DNA of 64,000 nucleotides from Eunapius fragilis. Lineage: Eukaryota > Porifera > Demospongiae > Spongillida > Spongillidae. Below the pieces are notes generated by a model, which made no database searches, was not told where the DNA came from, and worked only from the letters and a program-made list of their open reading frames with translations. The stretch lies in assembly GCA_963681505.1 (NCBI GenBank), contig OY811983.1, positions 2,710,615 through 2,774,614 of the forward strand, given 5' to 3'. Below are positions 47,008 to 57,609 of the stretch, piece by piece (the first letter of the stretch is position 1; every line of letters starts with the position of its first letter). A program made the translations under genes and the position numbers.

Positions 47008-49620
47008 AATCGAATGCTACCCACCTGCTTTAAGGGTAGGCTACCAGTGACAGAGTTTGGACACATTTTTTAGTGACTCTTGTACAGGGTTAAAAAATGT
47101 TGTCATGGCAATGCTGAAGGTTGCCATGGGGGAATCATGTGATTTGGATGTGTGGGTCTCCATGGAGATCATGTGATGGGTGTGATCTCATTGAAAGGTG
47201 AGTCAATAGCTGGGTAGGTTCTCATTTCACGTGTACAGAAGACTGTCACCCTATTCATCACTAAAGGTAGCCATGGAGGGGATCATGTGACTTGGATGTG
47301 TATGGTCTCTATGGAGATCATGTGGTTGTGTGGACATATTGGTTAGGGGACTGTGTGTGTGTTTGTGTTGTTGAACTGATTAGGAGACTGCATAGGTGTG
47401 GTTGAGTGTCTCAATGCTCCTTCCACAGAGATTCATGCAGCGGAGGTCAGACCAAGGATCCCTACCCCCAATTGCATATGGAGGGAGTTGGTGTGGATAT
47501 CATCTTTGGCACATGTGAGCAAGATACACGACCTAATAAACCTCATGTCACCACCACCTCCACCCCCTCCCTCACTCAAGGAGAACAGGTGTTGGCCACC
47601 TCCTAACCTCAGGCTCATAAGTTCCAAGTCAGCTGCCTTGCAATGCCCTATGGTCCAGGTGTACCAGCAAAGTCTAGGAACCTCCTGTAACATCACGACC
47701 CACGTGGACAACCGTGCACCCTCACCTCCACCTCTGAAAAGCAAGCGGAGCCTGTTCGGAAGAGGATTCCACCAACAATCCCTCCTCATACCTGAGCATA
47801 CCCCCTCCACTGTCACCACTTGACCATGCCCCCCTCTGAGAGCTTTTCTTCATGAAGGGCATCTGGGGGCGCGGCTTTCTTCATGCGTCCAAGATCTCAC
47901 AGTCTAGACAATGACAACTATGACCACCTCCCAGGGTGTCATGAGGACTCCCCCTCCTCCTCCTCCACTTCACCTCTTACGACAGAGGGAGGAACCAATC
48001 ATTGAGTCCACTGGAAACATGTAAGGCCACACCCACCAACATCTTAAGGGTGGGATTGTATGCTGTAGGAGAGTGCAGGGACTGTACCACAGGGAAGGTT
48101 GGGGCTGGTGCCACTAAACTGTAAGTAAAAAAATGTTTCTAATTAATTCATTAGTACTGCAGCTTGAGGTACAATTCATGAGTGTGTACTAGTTAGGGTG
48201 GTAGTGTGGGTCGACTTGTTAGTATCTGTGGGAATGCTGGTTAGTATGTGTGGGCATACTGGTTAGGAGACTGTGGGTGTGGTTGTGTAGGTGAACTGGT
48301 TAAGTGACTGTATGGGCGTGGTTGAGTGTCTCAACACTTCTTCCTCCTTCCCATCTCACGGGGATGCCCCCTTCATGCAGCAGAGGTCATGAAATATGCT
48401 GGATGAAATTGAATCTACCCACCTGCTTTAAGGGTAGGCTACCAGTGACAGAGTTTGGACACATTTTTTAGTGACTCTTGTACAGGGTTAAAAAATGTTG
48501 TCATGGCAATGCTGAAGGTTGCCATGGGGGAATCATGTGATTTGGATGTGTGGGTCTCCATGGAGATCATGTGATGGGTATGATCTCATTGAAAGGTGAG
48601 TCAATAGCTGGATAGGTTCTCATTTCACGTGTACAGAAGACTGTCACCCTATTCATCACTAAAGGTAGCCATGAGGGGATCATGTGACTTGGATGTGTAT
48701 GGTCTCCATGGAGATCATGTGGTTGTATGGGTATATTGGTTAGGAGACTGTGGGTATATTTGTGTTGTTGAACTGATTAGGAGACTGTATAGGTGTGGTT
48801 GAGTGTCTCAATGCTCCCTCCACAGAGATTCATGCTGCGGAGGTCAGACCAAGGATCCCTACCCCCAATTGCATATGGAGGGAGTTGGTGTGGATGGAGT
48901 TAAATCATCTTTAGCACATGTGAGCGAGATACACGACCTGATAAACCTCATGTTGCCGTCACCTCCACCCTCAAGGAGAACAGGTGTTGACCACCTCCTA
49001 ACCTCAGGCTCATAAGTTCCAAGTCAGCTGCCTTGCAATGCCCTATGGTCCAGGTGTACCAGCAAAGTCTAGGAACCTCCTGTAACATCACGACCCACGT
49101 GGACAACCGTGCACCCTTCACCTCCACCTCTGAAAAGCAAGCGGAGCCTGTTCGGAAGAGGATTCCACCAACAATCACTCCTCATACCTGAGCATACCCC
49201 CTCCACTGTCACCACTTGACCATGCCCCCCTCTGAGAGCCTTTCTTCATGAAGGGCATCTGGGGGCGCGGCTTTCTTCATGCGACCAAGATCTCACAGTC
49301 TAGACAATGACAACTATGACCACCTCCCAGGGTGTCGTGAGGACTCCCCCTCCTCCTCCTCTACTTCACTTCCCATGAAAGAGGGAGGAACCAATCACTG
49401 AGTCCACTGGACACGTGTACTGGTTAGGGTAGTAGTGTGGGTCAACTTGTTCGTATGTGTGGGCATGCTGGTTAGTATGTGTGGGCATCACTGGTAAGTA
49501 TGTGTGGGCTAGGAGGCTGGGTGTGGTTGTGTAGGTGAACTGGTTAAGTGACTGTATGGGCGTGGTTGAGTGACTTCTTCCTCCTCCCCATCTCACGGGG
49601 ATGCCCCCTTCATGCAGCGT
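47008..49620. repeat. Tandemly duplicated 1.4-kb block (right arm)
   Basis: Copies at about 47,008-48,400 and 48,401-49,620 share the TAAGGGTAGGCTACCAGTGA box (47,031 and 48,429), the ATGTGATGGGT box and the AGTCTAGGAACCTCCTG box. The duplication precedes the inverted duplication because both arms have it. Proline-rich frames inside look non-coding. Confidence 0.7.
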
Positions 49621-49878
49621 AGCCCATCCCCCTCCAAGAGCTTGGCACCAGCATGATGTGATAATTGGATCAACTTTTTATTTGAATCCATGTTGTCGGT
49701 TTGGCTTTTTTTTTTAAATGATAAAAAACATTGAGCTGGGTCTATTTCATTGCGCATGCGTGACCCTTAATAGCACGCGTACGTTCGTGACCCTTTTAAT
49801 GGCGCTGTTTGTGAAAGGTATGTTTGCATTGTATTTTTTTAGCTTGGTTTATACGTTGTTTTCTTACCACGTCTAGCG

Positions 49879-50256
49879 ATGCCTCGTTCGAGTAAAAAAA
49901 AAGTTGAGCGCTTTGGAGAGAGTGTGGCGATATTTTCGTGGTGAGTATACTAGTGCAGCAGTTCGGAATGCCTGTATAACTCCACTTCTCTGTAGACTGC
50001 CAAATATACGCAAAGAAAATTTTTACTACCGTGCTGCCCGACTACTACAGCGTACGCTACCGCACTATATGGGACACTGCGTAAGGAAACATGTAAGTTA
50101 CTAATACGCCCCGCCCCGGAGTTCACAAGACTAAATGGACATGCCCTACCAAGCTTTCGAGGTAAGCTTCGCGATTAGTACGGCTGACATTGTTATTGTT
50201 ACAGAATGGTCTCCTTTGCTTCCCGAACGTGACGGCTGCATGCACCCAAGATTTAA
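49879..50256 (+). CDS. Small spliced gene of unknown function, right-arm copy
   Basis: ATG at 49,879 (MPRSSKKK) sits before an A9 run. A 66-residue open frame (SALERVWRYFRGEYTSAAVR) ends at a perfect GTAAGT donor at 50,094. Two further exon candidates end at GTAAGC (50,162) and GTAAGA (50,257) donors, the second after a TTGTTACAG acceptor. The A-run length puts the ATG out of frame with the long frame here. The family is unknown; codon use is not decisive. Confidence 0.3.
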
Positions 50257-50828
50257 GGTAAGATATCTCTCGTACTGTAACCTGTCCTTTATTAGTTTTC
50301 TCGATTTTCTAGTGTCTGAACAGAGAAACAACCTGTTCGATCGTTATAGCGTGTAAAGACATCTACTTTTCTTTATGTGTTATTTTTATGGGTTGTATTT
50401 ATTTATCACCATTTTATTAAAACCAATTGAACGTGTTGTTGTATAGTTATTAATATTAATTTATGTTGGGACCATCAATTTACGGTAAATATACGTGATA
50501 TTGTTACCTCTGTCAACACCCAATAGAGTGTACTGGCTACACTTCAGGGGTGTTGGCCATAACACTCATGAGCGGTTACCACTACACCCCAGGGGGTGTC
50601 ATTTTTAAATATCCATACGAACACCCCTAAGTGTGTTGCGGTAACACCTTTTTTTTAACAGTGAATGTGCGGCTAACTTCAACGGGGTGTCGCGAAATGA
50701 CATGCATTCTTGTTAAGCCTTCCAACTTGACGTGCTGTGGGAAATCGCGCTCTTTCGGAGCGCCACGAGTGTTGCAAGACCTCGTGCGAACCAATGGCGT
50801 TGTGGCGCACCCGCTGCACGGAAAGACA

Positions 50829-50829
50829 G

Positions 50830-50861
<32 letters not shown>

Positions 50862-50873
50862 AAATATATAAAG
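50829..50873. other. G30 homopolymer followed by a TATA box
   Basis: Thirty consecutive G's (50,829-50,858) lie seven bases before TATATAAAG (50,865-50,873), then GC-rich GGCGCCGCCGGCCCCGCGC. This could be a G-quadruplex-forming promoter-proximal element. No gene of known type starts immediately downstream. Confidence 0.7.
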
Positions 50874-51269
50874 GCGCCGCCGGCCCCGCGCTAAAAAAAT
50901 TATATACACTCCTCTTTCTTTTTCATAAATCAATAACTAATATCTCGTTACTTTTTGACGCAATTAGAAATATATAGACCTTTTTCATATGTCATGTGAC
51001 CGCTCCGTAATCTAACATACGTCATTAACCACACAATATAAATTAACACACGATACGCCATCTTGGTGCACAACTTTTACGATAATATCCGAGATTTTTC
51101 ACGTGATGAAAAAGGTTTATATATATCTCGCTAACGTTGGTCGGTATTTTAGCGCCCCTGTTTTTAAGTAGTCTCGTGCCCAGATCCAATGCATCGCAAC
51201 TGCGGGTGGATTACATGAACGCTACGCTTGTATAGTATGCAACGCCAAATGAGTCATAAATGAGTGATA

Positions 51270-51410
51270 AATTTATCGACTGCTTTTGATCATCGATCGA
51301 CATCAATCGACAGCTTTTGATCATCGATCGACAGCTTTCGACCATCGACAGCTTTTGACCATCGACAGCTTTTGACCATCGATCGACAGCTTTTGACCAT
51401 CGATGATAGG
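51270..51410. repeat. Short GATC-rich tandem repeat
   Basis: Irregular 18-26-base units with core CGACAGCTTTTGACCATCGA. ATCGATCGA self-complementary motifs recur. Confidence 0.75.
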
Positions 51411-52019
51411 TGGACCAGACTCTGCCATACGCCGATGTACCGTTCGAGGGGAAACGCCTATATTTGAGGACGGTAAAACGGTTATCCACGAGATGGTCTC
51501 GAGGTACAAAAAATCGCGGCCGCCCAGCGGTTCCACTCGTTTCTACCTGTAGCCGATAAGCAGAAAGAACACGTCTTGCATTGTCTATAGCCTTTCGTAA
51601 TACAACGCCTCCTTAAGTATTGCTTGGCACTTTCTTCGTTGGCATTCAGACCCTCTGTATGCTTGATCAATAGAAATTATAGAATCCCGCGATACACCAG
51701 CTCAATCGTTAGTATAAACGCGTCCATTTCGCCAGATGAAACGCTTCTACCATCCTGTGTTGGCACTAGGGCGTTAATAACACTTCTCAGTGATGGAAGA
51801 ACTCTCGCAGCGGCAGCCATCACGAGATTTGGAGACACGGATTTATAGGAATAATAATAACCAATGGTATAGAATAAAGGTTGATATGGAATGGAGATTG
51901 TACTTGTCTTATGTAATAATCTGCAACATTTCACAAACCCCCCTCCCCCAAATAATTGAATACGGCCTTATACGGGACGTGAATTTTGGCAGCGATCACC
52001 TCCCATATTGAAAGGGACA
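51411..52019. other. Unassigned stretch with broken frame on minus strand
   Basis: Minus-strand frame 51,826-51,686 (MAAAARVLPSLRSVINAL) ends in TAA and reopens in the same frame to 51,482 (KHTEGLNANEESAKQYLRRR). It could be a decayed exon pair, but no family is recognisable. Confidence 0.3.
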
Positions 52020-52046
52020 GGGGGGGGGGGGGGGGGGGGGGGGGGG
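52020..52046. other. G27 homopolymer
   Basis: Twenty-seven consecutive G's, preceded by AAAGGGACA; the tract at 50,829 is preceded by GAAAGACA. It lies 73 bases before a TATA box. Confidence 0.85.
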
Positions 52047-52119
52047 ATGCAGGACCGGCGGGAGCGGGACAGCCAGCTGTTCCGAGAATTGGGCGCGGAC
52101 GACAGCGGCTTTGGGCGCG

Positions 52120-52129
52120 TATATATATA
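52120..52129 (+). promoter_or_regulatory. TATA box upstream of the 24-bp-repeat frame
   Basis: TATATATAG lies 67-76 bases before the ATG at 52,196, with GC-rich flanks. A plausible core promoter for the repeat-encoding frame. Confidence 0.4.
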
Positions 52130-52195
52130 GGTTGCTAGGCGGGCGAGTCCGGTAGTTTTCCAGCGAGGTGTGCGGGCAAACACTCAGCTGGGGAC

Positions 52196-53044
52196 ATGAC
52201 GCACCGGCCCACCCCGGAGGCGTTAGATTTTATTAATAGGGCTAACTCCGTCAAGGGATGCACATATAGGCTACCCCTTGGCGTGATCCACTTTTCCCTG
52301 TGGACTTTTATTTCAATTGCCCCCAGCTGTAGGAACAGTAGCAAGGACTGTTGTGGGAACAGTACCAGGGACAGCTGTTGGAACATTAGCAGGCACAGCT
52401 GTGGGAACAGTACCAGAGACAGCTGTGGGAACAGTACCAGGGACAGCTGTGGGAACATTAGCAGGGACAGCTGTGGGAACAGTACCAGGGACAGCTGTGA
52501 GAACAGTAGCAGGGACAGCTGTGGGAACAGTAGCAGGCACAGCTGCGGGAACAGTACTAGGGACAGCTGTGGGAACAGTAGCAGGGACAACTGTGGGAAC
52601 AGTACCAGGGACAGCTGTGGGAACAGTAGCAGGGACAGCTATGGGAACAGTACCAGGGACAGCTATGGGAACAGTACCAGGGACAGCTGTGGGAACAGTA
52701 GCAGGGACAGCTGTGGGAACAGTACCAGGACAGCTAGCTCTGGGAATAGTAGCAGGGACAGCTGTGGGAACAGTAGCAGGCACAGCTGTGAGAACGGTAC
52801 CAGGGACAGCTGTGGGAACAGTAGCAGGGACAGCTGTGGGAACAGTAGCAGGGACAGCTGTGGGAACAGTAGCAGGGACAGCTGTGGGAACAGTAGCAGG
52901 GACAGCTGTGAGAACAGTAGCAGGGACAGCAGGAGAAAGGACAACGGTATCTGCAGCGGCAGGGCAGCAGGGTGGACAGTACTAATGCTCCAAGGAACAA
53001 CAGACTCAGCAACTATGCCTATGCTCATAGCTGGAGTGCTATGA
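52196..53044 (+). CDS. Candidate Cys/Ser/Asn repeat protein on a 24-bp minisatellite
   Basis: The frame begins MTHRPTPEALDFINRANSVK, a non-repetitive N-terminus of about 45 residues. It then runs through about 25 repeats of eight residues (CGNSTRDS or CGNSSRDS) and ends with a non-repetitive tail at 53,044. Since 24 is a multiple of three, two other frames (Ala/Val/Gly/Thr and Pro/Val repeats on the two strands) also stay open, so openness alone is weak evidence. The unique N-terminus and upstream TATA box favour this frame. Cys every eight residues with N-x-S/T sites would suit a secreted structural protein, but no signal peptide is obvious. Confidence 0.35.
   Translation: MTHRPTPEALDFINRANSVKGCTYRLPLGVIHFSLWTFISIAPSCRNSSKDCCGNSTRDSCWNISRHSCGNSTRDSCGNSTRDSCGNISRDSCGNSTRDSCENSSRDSCGNSSRHSCGNSTRDSCGNSSRDNCGNSTRDSCGNSSRDSYGNSTRDSYGNSTRDSCGNSSRDSCGNSTRTASSGNSSRDSCGNSSRHSCENGTRDSCGNSSRDSCGNSSRDSCGNSSRDSCGNSSRDSCENSSRDSRRKDNGICSGRAAGWTVLMLQGTTDSATMPMLIAGVL
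52325..52935. repeat. 24-bp minisatellite
   Basis: About 25 units with core GGGACAGCTGTGGGAACAGT. Unit variants (AGTAGCAGG versus AGTACCAGG) are interspersed. CAGCTG is self-complementary in each unit. Confidence 0.95.
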
Positions 53045-53688
53045 CGACGGGTTTTAAGCCAATGCAGTTTCAACTGTTTGCGAGGACGTCCGCGAGTGTG
53101 TTGTCTACAATTACAGGCACACCTGAATTACACGTTTTACATGCTCCGCTTCTATGTTTTCCTTTTGCAGCTATGCATCCCGCATCCACGTAAAATGCGA
53201 AACAATTTCGAGGCAGCTGTTAATAAGGTAATTGTATTCATCATTATTATTACTTCTCTTCGTGAGTAAAACACACTGCTCCTCGAAAGGCAGTTGCGTT
53301 GTCTTCACATATAGCTATTGTGTAGCCTTTCCTTATGCCAGAGATGCTAATGGCACACTTTATAAGCCAAGAAATTATAAAGAAAAAAAAGTGCACCTTG
53401 AAATCGAGGGCCATAGCGAAAACGCTAATGAGGTTGGTTTGAGACTTTTGTGTACGACAACGGTATGAACTTTTCGGCCCAAACTCTACAGTATGGTTGC
53501 ATATAAGAAGGTCTGTTAGGCAACGTAATTAGCTTGGGGATCAAACGTAACTTACGTAAGGAGGGAATTATGAAAGTTTTATATTCCCCAAAATTTCCCC
53601 ACGTCTTACCTAAACCCGGTGTTAATGATTTCATGGTCGGGGTCAAATCGTGTATGGAAGTTTCTAGCGAAACTTCCGATAATACATT
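53045..53688. other. Mixed sequence, shared repeat at 53,620-53,680
   Basis: A 78-residue frame (53,232-53,468) is unrecognised. The segment 53,620-53,680 (GGTCGGGGTCAAATC, AGCGAAACTTCC boxes) resembles 32,935-33,003 and the complement of 23,760-23,830 in the MABP arms, so a dispersed repeat ends here. Confidence 0.5.
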
Positions 53689-53934
53689 CATATGGGGTCG
53701 AGGCAGCGAAAAGGGATTGTCATACGAAAATTGGTCCGGGCAAAAATTGGTCCGGGCGGACCACTTTTCGCTGCCAAAATTGGTCCGACCCCGGACCACT
53801 TTTGGTTGCCAAAAGTGGTCCGGGTTGCCAAAAGTGGTCCGGGTAGATTAAATTGTAGGAATCAGTTCTGCATTTTAACAATAATGACTAATTAATTGTC
53901 GCGCAATTGCAAAGAGACATTTATAGTATTGCAG

Positions 53935-54439
53935 TTAACTCCCAGCCTTTGCTAGTGCTCTAGATTGAATATGAACATTTACATACGATAACGAATAGTT
54001 TAATATGCGATAAATAGTGGCATTAATGCAAGCATGTAGCAATTTCTTAACAGTTTCAAAATGATTGTTTAAATTTGTTATATAGATGCATTCGTCTTGA
54101 TGAGGGTCATCTCTCACTTGGTCTGGTGAGTGTTTTTGCCATTTGTTACCTTTTCCACATTGTCCGTACACGTATATAGACGTTTGGAGCAAACAGGCAG
54201 TTGCTATTATTTCAATTTCCGTGGCCCAGGTTCCTAACACTTTGCATTCCTGAACGTTTTACATAACACTCCATTGGCTCGTTAGGAGGTAGAAGGCAGG
54301 AAAGTTTAGGGTGTGAGTAATTCTGAATCATATATGTAGTAATGAGTAAACGGATTTCGTGATGGTATTCTTGAGATCCAGTCACAGCAAGAGCGATCGA
54401 TCGAAAAAAGCAATTACCATCAGGTTTAATCCTTGCCAT
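53935..54439 (-). pseudogene. OTU-type cysteine protease of the Ginger element, frameshifted
   Basis: Starts MARIKPDGNCFFRSIALAVTG: the DGNCFFR segment contains the catalytic Cys of OTU deubiquitinase-like proteases. The second half continues in another frame (GTWATEIEIIATA, then YITNLNNHFE with the expected catalytic His). The switch lies near 54,255-54,265 and is best explained by a one-base indel. OTU domains are known accessory parts of Ginger transposons. It may be a separate gene or C-terminal exons of the integrase gene. Confidence 0.65.
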
Positions 54440-54535
54440 TGCTGAAGGGCACTTTGATACAGGAACCTACAGTGGCTGGAATAAATGTGTGGTGTGGTTT
54501 CCAGTAATGTACTCCAACCCCAATAATTTGCATCA

Positions 54536-57188
54536 TTCCTGTTGCCAATCACTGCAAACAGGTTTGTACTTTATTATCACATCTCCTTCTTCTTCATAGA
54601 CTACTTCAACAGCTTGTTCTATACACTGTTCATTGCACTGCAGTAAAATATCAGCAGTAACATCCTTATCATTGCATACACTTCTCTTGGCATATATAGA
54701 CCCATTCACATAACCTGTCAAGATCAAACGCAGACATTAGGTAATACTTTGTGCCAAGCACGTGCACAGTTTGATATGAACTATTTGATGATCTGCACCA
54801 TAACTGAAGCAGTTGAACAGCTTTAATCAGCCTATGTTCACTGTTAATGTAGGCGTAAACCTTTTTTACGAATTTGTCAAATTTGTCCTGTAGATCCTCA
54901 TTCACAATGACGTTTCCTCCAAAAGCTTCTTTGAGTGGTGCTTTACCATAAAATGCTCTGTATATTCAATCCAAAAAGACACATCAAGATTCTTACTCAG
55001 TGCATATTCACCTTGCTGCAAGTCAATTCTTTTGTTCTACATATATGTATTCATAATAAACGAGAACACAAAGCATGCAAAGTATCATAAATTAGAACTT
55101 ACATCAAATTCATTATCATCTTCTTTGGTCTCAAACTTCAATGACCATGCACCAGTCCTCCATAGGCGAAGAAGATTGGATGAATAAAGCTGCTCCTTGA
55201 GTGCAGAATCATCATCTTCATCAGCTGCTGCTGCTTCATGTTTATCTAATTCATATGTATCCTGGCACTGTTGTGGATCTTCTTGTTTTGAATTCTTTGC
55301 TGTTGCAATGGAACCATAATTTTCTGTACTGAAAGTCTCTGTAGGAACAATATTGCTTACATATACATGCCTTGCACTTGTTTCAATACAACCATGCTGT
55401 ACTTTGTATGGCTTGAGGTAAGCACTGCTAATTCTTTCAATGGTGCTGGACTTATCACCAACAAGTTGAAGCCTATACATTCCCTTGCTATGACACTTGG
55501 TTGTAAGATAAGGACCGATATATGGTGTGTCCAGCTTCTCTCCTGCTCTATTCTTTCTTCGGAAATCTTTTCTCAAGACTAATTGACCAACAGCAAACGC
55601 ATTTGGGCTAGAATGTTTTCGGTCATAAGTGGATTTTTGTCTTTTCTGGGCTTTTTGAATATTTTCCTTTGCTATTTGCAGTATTTCAAGACGCTGTTCA
55701 GTTAAAGAAGCCATGATACTTGTGGTATCACTTTCCTTGACATCACAATTTTTGTAAATTATTGTATGTCTAATTTCATCCATTTCAATATCTATTGGTA
55801 AAACTGCTCTGCGTCCATACATTATCTCAAATGGTGAGAATGATGTTGACTCATGAACTGATGTGTTATAGGCATATACACAGGTGTCTAAATATTCATC
55901 CCAATTTTCCTTCTTTTCTGACACAAACTTCACCAACATATTTTGCAGTGATTGATTATATCTTTCATCAAGGCCATTAGCCTATGAGTACAAAGGAGGT
56001 ATACATGTATATAAATTTAGCACGTTGCTTTATATATAGGGTGTTTGCGATAGAACGCAATGCTTTACAACTCAGGATTGAAATTAATTAACTGCTTGAA
56101 TTCTTTAACATATGTTGCAGTAGTTAGGCAAATACAAATAATCCAATTAGATTACATTACATATCTATTCAAAGATGAGTGCTCATATCAAAAAACAATA
56201 GTATCATTATGCTCTATGATATACATACATGTGTAGTTATAAACAAACCTGTGGGTGGTATGGTGTAGTAAAAATTCGTTTTATTCCTAACATCGCTGTC
56301 AATCTCGCATCCAGCTGATTTTTGAATTCACTTCCATTGTCAGTTGTCAACACCTTTGGAATGCCCATTCTCATAAAGATCTGTATATGGTAAACATAAA
56401 TGAATACATAAATGAATTGTTACTATTCTGCAATATTGTGACAGCATTACTTGAAATAATGAACCTGCAACATGATGAGCGCTCTTATCTGGTAGTGGAA
56501 TAGCATCAACAAATTTAGTAAAATAGTCACTTATTGTAAGAATATACTTGTTTCCTTTGGTAGTCACAGGGTTCAGTGGTCCTACAAAATCAATACCCAC
56601 ATGAAACCACGGAGATTTTACTGTTATTGGATTTAGCTGGGCGGTTTGTGTCACTGTTTTTCGGTTTGCTCTTTGATATGTATCACAGGAGCGTATCTAT
56701 AAAAATAATAATAAAACTGATGTATTAAGGTGGAATTTTAACAATTTACTTGCCATTTCTTTCACATCGTTGACAACTCCACTCCATATGAAACGTTCTG
56801 TGATCCTAGCAATTGTTCTCTTTTCTCCCATGTGGCCGGCTGTTGGGTCAAAGTGACAGGCTTCTAAAATCTTCAGCTGTTCGCGGCGGTTTCTCACTAA
56901 CTGAACTTCCACAACCTGCAAGTTTACACGCAATACAAATAGTGAATTGTTTTGCGATAGTGCCCATGCAGCGTACGTACTTTGCCCCTCTTTTTTTTCT
57001 TGAAATACATCACACCTTCTCGAATCACAAACATAGCGGCTTTTTTTCTAATAATTCTTTTGAACGTATCATCAGACCCCGATGGGTACTTCTTTTCTGA
57101 CAGATATTGAAACACCGCTTCTACCAGATCCCGATTGTTAGTACCTGAGAGGTTGCATCATCTCCGAACTGCTCTAAACTGTCGTCCA
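54536..57188 (-). CDS. Ginger integrase (zinc-binding, DDE, GPY/F-like), spliced
   Basis: Exons on the minus strand: 57,188-56,981; 56,915-56,754; 56,696-56,451; 56,380-56,249; 55,981-55,103; 55,036-54,997; from 54,957 on. All joins from exon 2 to 7 keep frame. The zinc-binding domain spans exons 2-3 (CHFDPTAGHMG, then SCDTYQRAN, where the second Cys is replaced by Tyr). Catalytic residues are D in VGIDFVGPL, D in TTDNGSEF and E in NGLDERYN with exactly 35 residues between the last two, split over three exons. A GPY/F-like motif (YIGPYLTTKCHSKGMYRL) follows in exon 5. Exon 1 has a frame break near 57,150 between MDDSLEQFGDDAT and the downstream frame. The end of the protein is unclear. Intron 2 has GC-AG ends (GCAAGT). 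Confidence 0.75.
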
Positions 57189-57609
57189 TATTTTGACGTG
57201 GATGAGGTGTTTATAAATATTTTGGTAATAACCGTCAGTTAGCACCCGGACCACTTTTGGCAACTCGGACCACTTTTGGTAACCAAAAGTGGTCCGGGGT
57301 CGGACCAATTGTGGCAGCAAAAAGTTGTCCGCCCGGACCAATTTTTGCCCGGACCAATTTTCGCGTGACAGGACCTACCGCATATTATAAAAAATTTCCA
57401 GGAAGGAGCATCCAAGTCCACGTGTGCAATAAAAATGTATGCATAATTATAAATTCAGGACCCTGTAACTCCATGATGGAGAGGTTAATTTCCAGTGCGT
57501 AAGAAAGAAGTTGTAGAGGACATTGGTGTCTCTTTGAATTTGAAATAATTTGAAAACTTGAAAAAAATACTCGCTAGGTCCCTTTTCGCTGCCTCGATCC
57601 CATATGATG

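Larger units (their letters stand above)
46165..50663. repeat. Giant inverted repeat A, right arm
   Basis: Reverse complement of 3,791-11,774 minus the 3.7-kb transposon. Its inner end abuts a TA run and its outer end is the AACAGTG terminus of a MITE. It contains about 223 bases (46,930-47,155) missing from the left arm. Confidence 0.85.
53718..57370. mobile_element. Ginger-type DNA transposon
   Basis: Terminal inverted repeats of about 120 bases begin TGTCATACGAAAATTGGTCC (left) and TGTCACGCGAAAATTGGTCC (right, complement). TGTCA fits the TGTNR terminus of Ginger elements. Flanks GGAT/GGAC fit a 4-bp duplication with one later change. The repeats are themselves made of tandem, partly palindromic GGTCCGG/CCAAAAGTGG units. 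The interior encodes integrase and OTU protease on the minus strand. The element is 3,653 bp and structurally complete, but the genes have apparent frame breaks. Confidence 0.8.
53689..57606. repeat. Older fold-back element hosting the Ginger insertion
   Basis: CATATGGGGTCGAGGCAGCG at 53,689 is matched by the complement ending at about 57,606. Removing the Ginger element joins AAAGGGA to CCTACCGC, matching the complement at 57,560-57,585 (GCGAGGTAGG-like, read as AAAGGGACCTAGCG). Ginger therefore landed in one arm of an earlier inverted repeat. Confidence 0.65.

Noticed and set aside
51411-51934. Retroelement or toxin-like gene on the minus strand
   Set aside because: Two frames separated by a stop, with no recognisable family; listed only as an unassigned stretch.
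53935-57188. Endogenous retrovirus or Ty3 retrotransposon
   Set aside because: Integrase resembles the Ty3 type, but there is no reverse transcriptase, protease or LTR. TGTCA inverted ends, introns and an OTU domain fit a Ginger DNA transposon.
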